Assembly (NCBI GenBank): GCA_016705475.1
Contig: JADIYD010000012.1
Span: 225,384-289,383, forward strand
From: Betaproteobacteria bacterium
GTDB taxonomy: Bacteria; Pseudomonadota; Gammaproteobacteria; Burkholderiales; Rhodocyclaceae
Length of the DNA: 64,000 nucleotides
Direction: 5' to 3'
The notes under the pieces were generated by a model. That model searched no databases. It saw only the letters and a program-made list of their open reading frames with translations, and was not told the origin of the DNA. This document shows positions 9,069 through 18,218 of the stretch, one piece after another. The position numbers and the translations under genes are program-made. How positions within the stretch are numbered: position 1 is the stretch's first letter; every line of letters begins with the position of its first letter.

Positions 9069-9334
9069 CCCCAGGCGTTGTCATGGAAATCGGCCGACAA
9101 GCCATTGAGGTCACGCTAATCATGGCTGCGCCGATGTTGCTCTCGGCATTGATCGTCGGCCTGATCGTCAGCATTTTTCAGGCGGCAACCCAGCTAAACG
9201 AAGCGACCCTGCAGTTTGTGCCAAAACTGGTCGTCATGTTCCTGGTCCTGATCCTCGTCGGCCCCTGGATGCTGCAATACATGATCGACTACATCCAGCG
9301 TCTGTTCGAGAGCATTCCGCAGCTGATCGGCTGA
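9065..9334 (+). CDS. fliQ: Flagellar export gate protein FliQ
   Basis: 89 residues with two membrane helices, the normal FliQ architecture (VTLIMAAPMLLSALIVGLIV and VVMFLVLILVGPWMLQYMIDY). The conserved central loop FQAATQLNEATLQFVPK is present. FliQ packs around FliP and FliR in the export gate. The ATG overlaps the fliP stop (ATGA) and fliR starts 2 bases after its stop. Confidence 0.98.
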   Translation: MTPGVVMEIGRQAIEVTLIMAAPMLLSALIVGLIVSIFQAATQLNEATLQFVPKLVVMFLVLILVGPWMLQYMIDYIQRLFESIPQLIG

Positions 9335-9336
9335 TC

Positions 9337-10123
9337 ATGCTCAGCATAACCACGGCACAACTCGACGCCTGGATTGTCGCCTTTGCCTATCCGCTGACCC
9401 GCATTCTGGCGTTCATCGCCACCTCACCGCTTTGGGGCTCGGCCGGCATTCCCCGTCGCACACGCCTCATACTCGGCCTGTGCATCGCCATGGCCATCGC
9501 CCCGGCCCTGCCACCGATGCCAGTCGTTGCGCCTGGTTCGCTGGCTGGCCTCTGGATAATGGCGCAGCAAATGCTGATCGGCATTGGTATGGGCTTCGCT
9601 GCCCGCATTGTTTTCGCCGCTGTGGATGTGGCCGGAGAGTTCATCAGCGCCCAGATGGGCCTTGGCTTCGCAACCGCCTACGACCCAATGAGCTCTTCAC
9701 AAACGCCGGTGATCGGCGAGTTCCTCGGCCTGATCAGCTTCCTGCTGTTTCTATCGCTGAATGGGCATCTCATGTACGTCGCAACCCTGGCCCAGAGTTT
9801 CTATGCCATACCGGTCAGCGCAATACCGCTACAGGCAACGAGCTGGCTGAACCTCGTCGAACTCGGATCGAAAATGTTCTCTGTCGGTGTCTTGCTGGCG
9901 CTCCCCGTCGTAGTCGCGCTGATGATCACCAACATTGCGCTCGCGGTTCTGACGCGGGCAGCACCACAACTCAACATCTTTGCACTTGGCTTTCCGATCA
10001 CAATGCTCGGAGGATTCATCGCGCTGGCCATCAGCATGAATTATCTGGCCCCCCCCGTTACAAGCGCTCTACGAATATGCGCTCGGTGCAATACTGGGCT
10101 TCGCCGTTCCCGCCAATCAGTAG
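9337..10123 (+). CDS. fliR: Flagellar export gate protein FliR, one-base frame break near the 3' end
   Basis: FliR completes the FliP5-Q4-R1 export gate; multiple membrane helices are evident over the first 240 residues (WIVAFAYPLTRILAFIATSPLWG, VLLALPVVVALMITNIALAV). In the window's frame the protein runs past the family end into a non-FliR tail stopping at 10212. Removing one C from the run of eight C at about 10049-10056 restores the typical FliR end (ALYEYALGAILGFAVPANQ) with a TAG at 10121-10123. I therefore give the end as 10123. An assembly indel in a homopolymer is the simplest reading. The restored end overlaps the converging lipoprotein gene by 7 bases. Confidence 0.93.
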
Positions 10124-10575
10124 CGCTCATTCATTTTGTAGGAATCAGCATCCTGACGCTGAACCAGGCGTATCGTCCCCTCGGCCATGCGCCGGGCACC
10201 AATAGTTTGTGAGTCGATACCCTCGGTGTATTCCAGAATCTGGTAGCTGGAATAACCATTTTCGTATTGCAACTGGCTGGCGCGCCGCTTGAGAATCTGC
10301 ACGGACTCCCCTGCACCGCCGGTGTGGTAACGCTTCATCTTCATGGAGAAACGATAGACGTCCGGCGACAGCTTGGACTCCTCGATCTCCCAGTTCGGCG
10401 CCAGCGGATCGTAGACCACATAGATCGCCGCACCAATCACCGCAGCAGTAGCCAGTGTGGCCAAGCTGACACTGGTTGTGGCCGTCAGCTGAATAGTCTC
10501 ATTCGGAATCAGGGGCGTTCCCCCGCAGCCCGCCAACAAGGCAGATGTGATCACTGCTGCGCGAAGCTTTTTCAT
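10117..10575 (-). CDS. Small lipoprotein of unknown function at the end of the flg operon
   Basis: 152 residues. A lipoprotein signal peptide with lipobox LLAGC (Cys17) predicts an outer- or inner-membrane lipid-anchored protein. After it comes a hydrophobic stretch (TTSVSLATLATAAVIGAAIYVVYDPLAPNWE), which may be a second membrane segment, then a charged domain (YRFSMKMKRYHTGGAGESVQILKRRA, YSSYQILEYTEGIDS). I do not recognise the family. Its start overlaps the flgL stop (ATGA), so it is probably translated with flgL. It converges on fliR. A flagellar role is inferred from context only. Confidence 0.8.
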   Translation of the reverse strand: MKKLRAAVITSALLAGCGGTPLIPNETIQLTATTSVSLATLATAAVIGAAIYVVYDPLAPNWEIEESKLSPDVYRFSMKMKRYHTGGAGESVQILKRRASQLQYENGYSSYQILEYTEGIDSQTIGARRMAEGTIRLVQRQDADSYKMNERY

Positions 10576-11795
10576 AGGTAATTAAATAATGACATCTGGC
10601 TTACCTGCTTGAAGGAAAGCTGCGCTGCTTCCAGCACCATTTTCTGGTTGGTCAAATCGGAAATTGCTTCGGTGTAATCAAGGTCCTGAAGCTTGGAAAT
10701 ATCCTGCCTGTACTGAATGTTCAAATCGGCGGCGACATCTGTCAGCGACTGCAACTCAATGCGCCGTGCACCGATCGAAGTCTGCTTGCTCAGAATATGA
10801 TCCAGCGCCTGATCCAGATTTTCACCGATGCTAGTCATCTGGTTCTGAAAAGCGGCACGATTTGCTGCGCTGGACGAAACGTTTCCTTCCAGCGCCTTGA
10901 TCATGTTGTCCAGCGTTTTGAAAATATCCTGGTTGGTGGCCGGTTCAATTTCGAATGTATCGTTGGTAGCCGGCGTGCCAGAGATGCTGATCTTGAACTG
11001 TTGACCGACAGGCCCAAGCGTAATATCCGCCCCGCTAGTGTAAGCCACCCCCGCTGTAACAGTTGGAACACCATTTGTGGTGACCGTCAGGTCGTATGTA
11101 CTGTTCGCGTTGAATTTCAGTTGATAGCTGCTGTCGTTGTACCCGGTGATAAGCGATGAAGCTCCCACGACACCGGTTCCAGTATTTGCCGAATCTGCCG
11201 TGAACATGAACTGACCGTTACCTTGCGGAATCTTCATGAAGACATCCCGCCCCGACTCGGTGACATCCATAAAACGCCCAGTCTCGACCTGCAATTGCCG
11301 CTTACCATCGTCTCCGTCATAAGCTGTCGTTCTGCTGCCGGCAGCGCCTGTCGTGGAGAAAGGTTGCGTGTCGCCACGGAATCCGGAAAACACATAATTA
11401 CCCATGGCATCGGAGCTATTGGCCAATCCCACCAACTCGTCAAATCGCTCGCGAATTTCGGCGGAAATCGTTCGCCGGTCGCTGTCACTATAGGCCCCAT
11501 TGCCGGCCTCGACTGCGCGTGTCTTGACCGCCTGAATCAGATCGCTAACCCCTGCGAGGCGACTTTCCAGACTGGCGAGTTGACTCTCGGCATTGCCCTG
11601 ATTGTCGATAAACTGAGTATTGATCGACTGGCGCTGGCTAATGACGAGCGCCTGCGCAGCCGCAACTGGATCGTCCGCCGGGCTCAGAATACGGCGCCCG
11701 GTGGAAAGCTGGTTTTGCAGCTTGTACAAACCGGTCTGCAATTGCAGCATGTTCTGCGTTCCGGTATCGAACATCATTGAAGTACTGATGCGCAT
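10572..11795 (-). CDS. flgL: Flagellar hook-filament junction protein FlgL (HAP3)
   Basis: 407 residues, longer than the E. coli protein (about 317). FlgL caps the hook and seats flagellin. The N-terminus (MRISTSMMFDTGTQNMLQLQTGLYKLQNQLSTGRRILSP, abbreviated here as the family opening MRISTSMMF..LSTGRR) and the C-terminal helix (TEAISDLTNQKMVLEAAQLS) are typical flagellin-like terminal domains. The extra length lies in the variable central region rich in Thr, Gly and Ser. It follows flgK after an 11-base gap. Confidence 0.96.
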   Translation of the reverse strand: MRISTSMMFDTGTQNMLQLQTGLYKLQNQLSTGRRILSPADDPVAAAQALVISQRQSINTQFIDNQGNAESQLASLESRLAGVSDLIQAVKTRAVEAGNGAYSDSDRRTISAEIRERFDELVGLANSSDAMGNYVFSGFRGDTQPFSTTGAAGSRTTAYDGDDGKRQLQVETGRFMDVTESGRDVFMKIPQGNGQFMFTADSANTGTGVVGASSLITGYNDSSYQLKFNANSTYDLTVTTNGVPTVTAGVAYTSGADITLGPVGQQFKISISGTPATNDTFEIEPATNQDIFKTLDNMIKALEGNVSSSAANRAAFQNQMTSIGENLDQALDHILSKQTSIGARRIELQSLTDVAADLNIQYRQDISKLQDLDYTEAISDLTNQKMVLEAAQLSFKQVSQMSLFNYL

Positions 11796-11806
11796 GATGT
11801 CGCTCC

Positions 11807-13828
11807 TTAATTGCTGATGCTTAGAAGCGTATCAAACAGCTTCGCAGCAATGTCAAGTGATCGGGCTGATGCCTGATAGGCCTGCTGATAGCGGATCAGA
11901 TTTGCTGCTTCCTCATCGAGATTGACACCCGATACCGCCGAACGCGCCAATTCATTCTGCTTGAGCAGGGCTTGCTGTGACTCTCCGCTGATCTTGACCT
12001 GGCGGGTGACCGAACCAACGCCGCTGACCAGACTTGCATAACTCCCCTGAAAGGTTGCTTTACCGCCTTCCATCGTATTTTGCGTCTGCAATGCCGCCAG
12101 CTTTACGGCGTTACGACTATCGGAAACGCCACCGGTATTCGCTGCAATGCTGAAGGTGTCGCCACCAGCCGGCAATCCGGAAACATCGACCGAAATGCCA
12201 TTGTAGGTGATGCGTGCCAGCTCAGAGGTACCATTCAGGCGACTCACAGAAGACACTGCGGCACCGGAAACAGACGTACCATCGGCATAGTATGCCGTTA
12301 CAGCCCCGGCAACACTGATGCTAAATGCTCCATTGGCCGCAGAAGTGCCTGTCGTGTAGGTAAACGTTGGCAAACTTGAAAGCAAGTATCCGCCTGATAC
12401 TGTTCCTTGGCTTACCTCCAACGAACCGGTATTTGATGAACCGAGCGAAGTTACGCTTGGCGCAGCCACCGCGATACGCTTTACATCGGCGGCTATCACG
12501 GAGTTGATCTGGAGATTTTTCGCTGCATCACGTGTGGGTTCAATGAGGTAATCGACATTGGCCGTCGGCGATCCCGTAATGCTGAAACTTTCAGTCGCGA
12601 TGGAGGTATTCAAGGCCGCAACTGTTGCCGCCGTCCATGCCTTTCCGTCGGACTGGCGGGTCAGCGTCAGGTTGCTTCCGTCACCTCGTAAGACATAGTC
12701 ACTACCCGTCAAATTCGTCTTGAAATTCCCCGTCGCAGGGTCACCTGCAGGCGGCAAGAAGCTGGCAGTCACGGTAGCGGCCGTCGTACTGCTGGCGAGC
12801 ACCTTGGGCTGGGAAACAGTGAAAAAATCTGCCTGAAAGCCTGCTGTCGAAGAAGTCTGGTTCAATCCCTCCAGATCCTGTCCTAGCGCATGCTGGGCAT
12901 TGAAGGTCAGGGCCAGCGACGCAGCGATCTGCCCTAGCGTATTCGTCGCATCATCAAGGGAGTTGGCGCGAAACTTCATCAAACCGCCAAGCGCACCACC
13001 TTCAATCAGTGACTCCGACAACTCCTGGACGACACCTGACTGCCCGCGCAAGCCAACGACGATACGTTCTGGGTCTGAACTCGAGGTCAACGGAACGAGT
13101 TCATTCACGACGGAGCCAACCACCAGTTGCTGACCATTGCCGACAAAGACGTTGAAGTTGCCTATCGAGTCTTCAACTGTAGTCACCCGAACGTGTTTGT
13201 TCAAATCCGCTACCAACTGATCGCGCATATCGAGCAGGTCGTTGGGCGGCTGACTCGTGGAGGCTTCCGCCCGCGTTATCTGGCCGTTGATATCAGCCAG
13301 TTGCTCGGCGTAAACGTTAATCAGCTCGATTTCACTGGCTATCTCGCCATTGACGCTATCGTATAGCTCACTTAGGCGACCAGACATTGCGTTAAAGCGA
13401 CTGGCCAACGCCTCTGCTGAGGACAACATGCTCTGACGCGCCGAGACGAGCGAAGGATTCGCAGCTATCTGCTGCACGCCGGTAAAAAAATCCTGCATGG
13501 CCGGTGCCAGGCCAGATGTCGGATCGCCCAGCATATTGTCGACTTGGCTAAGCTTGGCCAGCTGAGTTTGATACTCGGAGGCGGTTGCCTGGGCGGCAAA
13601 GGTCTGGGCCGTCAGATATTTATCGTAAGCACGTCGAACAGTGTCTACCGTTGTACCACTACCGAAGTAACCAGAGCCGGTCAGTCGCGGAATACCCGCC
13701 GACTGTTGAATGTATTGGCGGCTATAGCCGGGCGTGTTGGCGTTGGCGATGTTGTGCTGAGTCGCCTCAAGCCCCAACTGCGCCGCCTGGATCCCGGTGA
13801 TCCCGATTGAAAGCATTCCGCTGCCCAT
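11807..13828 (-). CDS. flgK: Flagellar hook-associated protein FlgK (HAP1)
   Basis: 673 residues; longer than enteric FlgK (about 547), with the extra length in the variable middle domain. FlgK forms the first junction ring between hook and filament. The N-terminal rod/hook motif ANANTPGYSRQYIQQ and the C-terminal motif EEAANLIRYQQAYQASARSLD are both intact and are the two family signatures. No signal peptide is expected because it is exported by the flagellar machine. It is followed by flgL. Confidence 0.97.
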   Translation of the reverse strand: MGSGMLSIGITGIQAAQLGLEATQHNIANANTPGYSRQYIQQSAGIPRLTGSGYFGSGTTVDTVRRAYDKYLTAQTFAAQATASEYQTQLAKLSQVDNMLGDPTSGLAPAMQDFFTGVQQIAANPSLVSARQSMLSSAEALASRFNAMSGRLSELYDSVNGEIASEIELINVYAEQLADINGQITRAEASTSQPPNDLLDMRDQLVADLNKHVRVTTVEDSIGNFNVFVGNGQQLVVGSVVNELVPLTSSSDPERIVVGLRGQSGVVQELSESLIEGGALGGLMKFRANSLDDATNTLGQIAASLALTFNAQHALGQDLEGLNQTSSTAGFQADFFTVSQPKVLASSTTAATVTASFLPPAGDPATGNFKTNLTGSDYVLRGDGSNLTLTRQSDGKAWTAATVAALNTSIATESFSITGSPTANVDYLIEPTRDAAKNLQINSVIAADVKRIAVAAPSVTSLGSSNTGSLEVSQGTVSGGYLLSSLPTFTYTTGTSAANGAFSISVAGAVTAYYADGTSVSGAAVSSVSRLNGTSELARITYNGISVDVSGLPAGGDTFSIAANTGGVSDSRNAVKLAALQTQNTMEGGKATFQGSYASLVSGVGSVTRQVKISGESQQALLKQNELARSAVSGVNLDEEAANLIRYQQAYQASARSLDIAAKLFDTLLSISN

Positions 13829-13888
13829 AGCAATTCCTTTACTCTACAACGCTAATAACGGCCACAAATCCGAAATATTGAGAGCGGA

Positions 13889-14845
13889 TTAACCGATAAG
13901 GGCCTGGCGCAGCGTAGGGCCATTGATGATGCGCGAGAGTTTGTCGGCATACATGGGATCAGTGGCATACCCTGCTTGTTGTAAACGTCGAGCAAACTCT
14001 GTGCCATCCTGCGAGCCAATCACCCCGGTATAACGTGGGCTATTGCGAAGCAAATTGGCATAGTCGCGAAAGCTTTCTTCATAGGACGCGTAGGCGCGGA
14101 AACGTTCCGTCACCTTGACTGGCTGGCCATCGACGTATTCGGTGGTAACCGCTTCGACGGTATCACCCGTCCAGTTTTTTCCAGCCTTGATCCCGAAAAG
14201 GTTGAAACTGTTGGATCCATCCGGCTTGCGTATCTCGCCCCGCCCCCAGCCGCTCTCAAGTGCCGAATGGCCGACCAGAAATACGGGTGGAATTCCGGTT
14301 GACCGTGAGGCTTCGACTGCATGTGGCCAAACGCGATTGACGAACTCTTTCGACGACGCAGGAGCCTCCTGAGTCACTGCTGGCGCCACAGACGCATTGG
14401 TGCCATAGGATGCAGAGGTCGGCAGGCCACTGGGCACCGGTCTGTGCTGCAAATGACTCACATCGGAAACGGCAAGCGGCAAGTCCTTGGCGGCAGCAGT
14501 TGCCGGTCCGGTCAGTTCGCTTTGCCCCTTGGGGGTCGTCATGTGCTGACCAAGTTGCTGTTCAATCAAACGGGCAAACCCGACCCCGCCGCGACTCGAA
14601 GCCATGTTCTGTGCCATCTGCTGGTCGAGCATGCCGGTGTAGAAACGCGACTGATCGCTATTGAGCAGCCCATCCTGCGGCGTGGCATCACGCATGCTCT
14701 TCATGACCATCTGCAGGAAAAGTGCTTCGAACTGCTGGGCTGCCGCCTTCAATCCTTGCTGCGGATCTTTCTGAAACTGGGCGCGAATATCCTGCGTGCC
14801 CTTGACATCAAAGGCCGCCCGGTTAGGCGTATCTTGAATTTTCAT
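13889..14845 (-). CDS. flgJ: Peptidoglycan hydrolase / rod cap protein FlgJ
   Basis: 318 residues, with both domains of the classical dual-function FlgJ. The N-terminal rod-capping domain (about residues 30-110) has AAQQFEALFLQMVMKSMRDAT and FYTGMLDQQMAQ. The C-terminal glucosaminidase domain (about 165-318) has HSALESGWGRGE with the catalytic Glu, plus FNLFGIKA and FRAYASYEESFRDYA. It clears a hole in the cell wall for the rod. It is placed after flgI, as usual. Confidence 0.97.
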   Translation of the reverse strand: MKIQDTPNRAAFDVKGTQDIRAQFQKDPQQGLKAAAQQFEALFLQMVMKSMRDATPQDGLLNSDQSRFYTGMLDQQMAQNMASSRGGVGFARLIEQQLGQHMTTPKGQSELTGPATAAAKDLPLAVSDVSHLQHRPVPSGLPTSASYGTNASVAPAVTQEAPASSKEFVNRVWPHAVEASRSTGIPPVFLVGHSALESGWGRGEIRKPDGSNSFNLFGIKAGKNWTGDTVEAVTTEYVDGQPVKVTERFRAYASYEESFRDYANLLRNSPRYTGVIGSQDGTEFARRLQQAGYATDPMYADKLSRIINGPTLRQALIG

Positions 14846-14860
14846 CTGGCCGACTACCGC

Positions 14861-15956
14861 TCAGATCACTTCAAGCTCGGCGCGCAAGGCGCCCGCCGCC
14901 TTCATGGCCTGAAGAATGGCCAGAAGATCCAGGGGGTTGGCGCCAAGTGCGTTGAGGGCCTTGACCACATCTGCCAAATTGGCTCCGGCCTTGATGTTCA
15001 TCAGACTGCCGTTGGCTTGGGTGACCTGAATATCCGCCGGTTGACCGGTCGCCGGATTCCCTGCATCAACAACGACTGAAAGGCTGCCATGCGCCACCGC
15101 GCAGGGCTCGAGGGTTACTTTCTGATTCATGACCACCGAACCGGTTCGCGGATTGATGACCACCAGCGCACTGCCAACTGCCGGTTTGACATCCAGATTT
15201 TCCAGGCGCCCCAAGAAAGGAAACACGGGCGTCCATATCGTCAGGCGCGCGTACCGCAATCCGGCGACCATCGATGGCTCGCGCGGTCCCTGGTGCTACC
15301 GCTCGATTGATCGCCTCAACCATATTTTGCGCGGTTCCGAAATCCGTGTTGGCCAGTTCGAAATAGACAAAACCACCCTGGCCTACCGCTGTTGGTACAT
15401 CACGTTCGACCGTTGCTCCACCAGGAATCCTTCCCGCCGAAAGGTGGTTGACTGCCACCTTGGAACCACCCGAAGACGCGCCAACGCCGCCAACCAGTAC
15501 GTTTCCCTGGGCAATGGCATACACCTGCCCATCAGCGCCTTTCAACTGGGTCATCAGCAAGGTACCGCCACGAATGCTCTTGGCGTTACCCATTGACGAG
15601 ACTGTCACGTCGATGGTCTGACCCGGCCGCGAGAAAGGAGGCAGGCTGGCTGTCAGCATGACTGCGGCAACGTTCTTGAGTTGCAGCGCCCGCGACTGGG
15701 CCTCTGTCAGATTGACCCCCAATTGCGACAGCATATTGCTGATGGCCTGCGTGGTGAATGGCGTTTGTGTCGTCTGGTCACCCGTACTATCGAGCCCGAC
15801 GACAATACCGTAGCCGATCAACTGGTTGCTGCGGACACCTTGAATGCTGGCCAGATCCTTGATGCGCTCGGCCAGCACAGGCTGCGACCACAACGGCAAC
15901 AGGCACGCGGCCAGAATTGCCGTCTGCCGGAACAGTTTGCCGCTATTCGCTTTCAT
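14861..15956 (-). CDS. flgI: Flagellar P-ring protein FlgI, split by a one-base frame break
   Basis: FlgI is the periplasmic P-ring protein with a Sec signal peptide (LFRQTAILAACLLPLWSQPVLA). The N-terminal 240 residues read from 15956 (ERIKDLASIQGVRSNQLIGYGIVVGLDSTGDQT is the family opening, given here only by its ends ERIKDLAS..GLDGTGDQ-like). At about 15211-15214 the frame shifts, and the rest continues in another frame as LGRLENLDVKPAVGSALV, GSVVMNQKVTL and the end ALGANPLDLLAILQAMKAAGAL down to the stop at 14861. One surplus base in the GGGG run explains it. An assembly error is more likely than a dead P-ring gene. Confidence 0.93.
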
Positions 15957-15978
15957 GATGCCTCTCCGAAGAACTTTC

Positions 15979-16641
15979 CTAGAATGGCATTACTGTAAGG
16001 AAGAACCGTGCCAGCCAACCCATCATCTGGCCATCAGCCACTTGCCCGGACGATTTGTACTCGATCCGCGCATCGGCAATCTTTGACGATTCGATCACGT
16101 TGAAGGCACTGACAAAACTAGGGTTCACGATGCCGGAAATCCGGACGAACTCCTGCTCATGACCGACTGAAACTTGTTTTTCGCCTGAAACCAACAGGTT
16201 TCCATTGGGCATGACATCGATAACGGTCACGGTCATGTTGCCGGAAAAGGCATTCTTGTTGGCCGCCTCTCCCTCGCCGCTAAAGGCGCTGGCACTGGTG
16301 GCATTCAGATTCATTCCATTCAGCAATTTACTCGCCGGAATCTTGCTCAAACCTGAGATTGAGGCTGTAGAGGAACTCGATCTATCGAGTTTGGCGTTCG
16401 ATGTGGTTGACGCCGACGTGCTTTCGGTAATGGTGACCGTAATGGTGTCACCGACAAAACGGGCCCGCCTATCTTCAAACATGGGACGGCTGGAATTCGC
16501 CTGGAAAATTGCGCCGTTGGCCGTCGGCGTGTCATAGCGTACCGCGGGGCGCGCCGACATCGGCTGGTGCACATTGGTCGCGGGGACTGTGGAGCAGCCT
16601 GCTACGGTCAACCCGAAAAATAGCCAAAAAATGGATTTCAT
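15979..16641 (-). CDS. flgH: Flagellar L-ring lipoprotein FlgH
   Basis: 220 residues. A lipoprotein signal peptide with lipobox TVAGC (Cys16) fits the outer-membrane L-ring protein FlgH. Family motifs include RARFVGDTITVTITES, NGNLLVSGEKQV and EFVRISGIVNPSFVSAFNVIES. It lies between flgG and flgI, as in the standard order. The DNA encoding its signal peptide happens to resemble the dispersed GGTTGACCG repeat of this window. Confidence 0.97.
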   Translation of the reverse strand: MKSIFWLFFGLTVAGCSTVPATNVHQPMSARPAVRYDTPTANGAIFQANSSRPMFEDRRARFVGDTITVTITESTSASTTSNAKLDRSSSSTASISGLSKIPASKLLNGMNLNATSASAFSGEGEAANKNAFSGNMTVTVIDVMPNGNLLVSGEKQVSVGHEQEFVRISGIVNPSFVSAFNVIESSKIADARIEYKSSGQVADGQMMGWLARFFLTVMPF

Positions 16642-16650
16642 GGCCTTACC

Positions 16651-17433
16651 TCACAACTGAGTCAGACGCCCCAGCATGGCATCGGAAGTTGATATCACCT
16701 TCGAGTTGAGTTCGTAGGCACGCTGCGTCTGGATCATGCTCACCAACTCCTCGGCGACATTGACATTGGATGTCTCGACATAGCCCTGATTCACTACGCC
16801 AGCGCCGTTCAATCCTGGCGTATTCGGCGTTGGCGTACCGCTCGCCGCCGTCTCCAGAAACAGATTCTGGCCCATGCTCTGCAAACCACCGGCATTGATA
16901 AAAGTCGCCACCTGGATGCTGCCAATCTGGGTCGATGCGGCACTTCCGGATTGCGTCACACTGACCGTGCCATCGGTACCAATCGACACCGACAGGGCAT
17001 TGGCGGGGATGGTAATGTTCGGTGATAGGGGATAGCCATTCGAGGTCACGATCTGCCCCTGGTTATCCTTCTGGAATGACCCGTCGCGGGTATAACCAGT
17101 CGTGCCATCGGGCAGCAAAATCGGGAAAAACCCTTCGCCCTGAATCGCCACATCAAGCGAGTTGTCGGTCTTTTGCAAATTACCCTGCGAAAAGAGGTGG
17201 GCTGTAGAAATCGGCCGAGCGCCCGAGCCCAGTTGCAGACCGGTTGGAATCTGGGTTTGTTGGGAGGACTGGGCGCCGGGTTGGCGGATGGTCTGATACA
17301 GCAAGTCCTCGAACACGGCGCGCGATCGCTTGAAACCATTGGTGCTGACGTTGGCCAGGTTGTTCGCAATGACATCCAGCTGGGTCTGCTGGGCATCGAG
17401 TCCGGTTCGGGCAATCCACAGGGAGCGAATCAT
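16651..17433 (-). CDS. flgG: Distal rod protein FlgG
   Basis: 260 residues, the normal length. FlgG builds the distal rod. The N-terminal rod motif NNLANVSTNGFKRSRA and the C-terminal motif EELVSMIQTQRAYELNSKVI are intact, with the central domain QGEGFFPILLPDGTTGYTRDGSFQ (family pattern: GEGFF then TRDGSF). It follows flgF and precedes flgH, with gaps of 9-13 bases. Confidence 0.98.
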   Translation of the reverse strand: MIRSLWIARTGLDAQQTQLDVIANNLANVSTNGFKRSRAVFEDLLYQTIRQPGAQSSQQTQIPTGLQLGSGARPISTAHLFSQGNLQKTDNSLDVAIQGEGFFPILLPDGTTGYTRDGSFQKDNQGQIVTSNGYPLSPNITIPANALSVSIGTDGTVSVTQSGSAASTQIGSIQVATFINAGGLQSMGQNLFLETAASGTPTPNTPGLNGAGVVNQGYVETSNVNVAEELVSMIQTQRAYELNSKVISTSDAMLGRLTQL

Positions 17434-17446
17434 GAGACAGGTCCTA

Positions 17447-18190
17447 TCAGGCGTTTAATGACAGCAGCTGATCAGCCCGCTGGGCGTTGGTATCAGCTGT
17501 CTGCAAGAGCTTTATCTGCATTTCGAATTGGCGGGACAAGCTGATCAAATTGACCATGGCATCGGTCACATTGACGTTGCTGCCCTCAAGCGTGCCAGAG
17601 GTCAGCTTGACGCCATCATCCCTCGCCGCTGGCTGGCCGTTGTTCACCCGGAACAATCCATCCGAGCCGCGAACCAGCGTAGCCTCAGGCGGATTGACCA
17701 ACTTGATCCGGCCGATCGCGCTGGCATTATTCGGGGTGCCAAATTTGGGAATGACGGAGACAGTTCCATCGGGCGCAATCTCTACCCGATTGTCCGGTGG
17801 CACACTAATAGGGCCACCATCACCAACCATCGGATAGCCACTTTTAGTCTGCAACAACCCTGTTACTTCAACTTCGAGGCTACCGGCACGGGTATAGGCT
17901 TCGCTACCGTCCGGCAGCTGAACGGCCAGCCAACCCTTGCCATTGACCGCGACATCAAGATTGTTGCCGGTAAACATCAATGGACCTTCGTCCATGACAT
18001 CGCTGACCGAAGCGTCCACCACGAACGCCCGCGTCGGCATGGCGTCGCTCAGGACAGGCACCGCCCGAAAACGATGCTCCTGCGCCTTGAATCCCACCGT
18101 GCTGGCATTCGCCAGGTTGTTCGCCGTCCCGGCCTGCTGCATGAAGACATGCTTGGCGCCGGTCATCGCGGTGTAGATCAGACGATCCAT
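17447..18190 (-). CDS. flgF: Proximal rod protein FlgF
   Basis: 247 residues. FlgF is a proximal rod subunit of the flagellar basal body. The opening MDRLIYTAMTGAKH is characteristic of FlgF, followed by NNLANASTVGFKAQEHRF and a C-terminal helix EGSNVNVTDAMVNLISLSRQFEMQIK. It is smaller than FlgG and FlgE, as expected. It sits between flgE and flgG. Confidence 0.97.
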   Translation of the reverse strand: MDRLIYTAMTGAKHVFMQQAGTANNLANASTVGFKAQEHRFRAVPVLSDAMPTRAFVVDASVSDVMDEGPLMFTGNNLDVAVNGKGWLAVQLPDGSEAYTRAGSLEVEVTGLLQTKSGYPMVGDGGPISVPPDNRVEIAPDGTVSVIPKFGTPNNASAIGRIKLVNPPEATLVRGSDGLFRVNNGQPAARDDGVKLTSGTLEGSNVNVTDAMVNLISLSRQFEMQIKLLQTADTNAQRADQLLSLNA

Positions 18191-18218
18191 GGTGCAGTCC
18201 CTGACAGCTCAGTAACGA

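Noticed and set aside
16603..16632. Fourth copy of the GGTTGACCG repeat in flgH
   Set aside because: The match is real but encodes the flgH lipoprotein signal peptide, where T-rich codons are expected, so it was not counted as a repeat copy.
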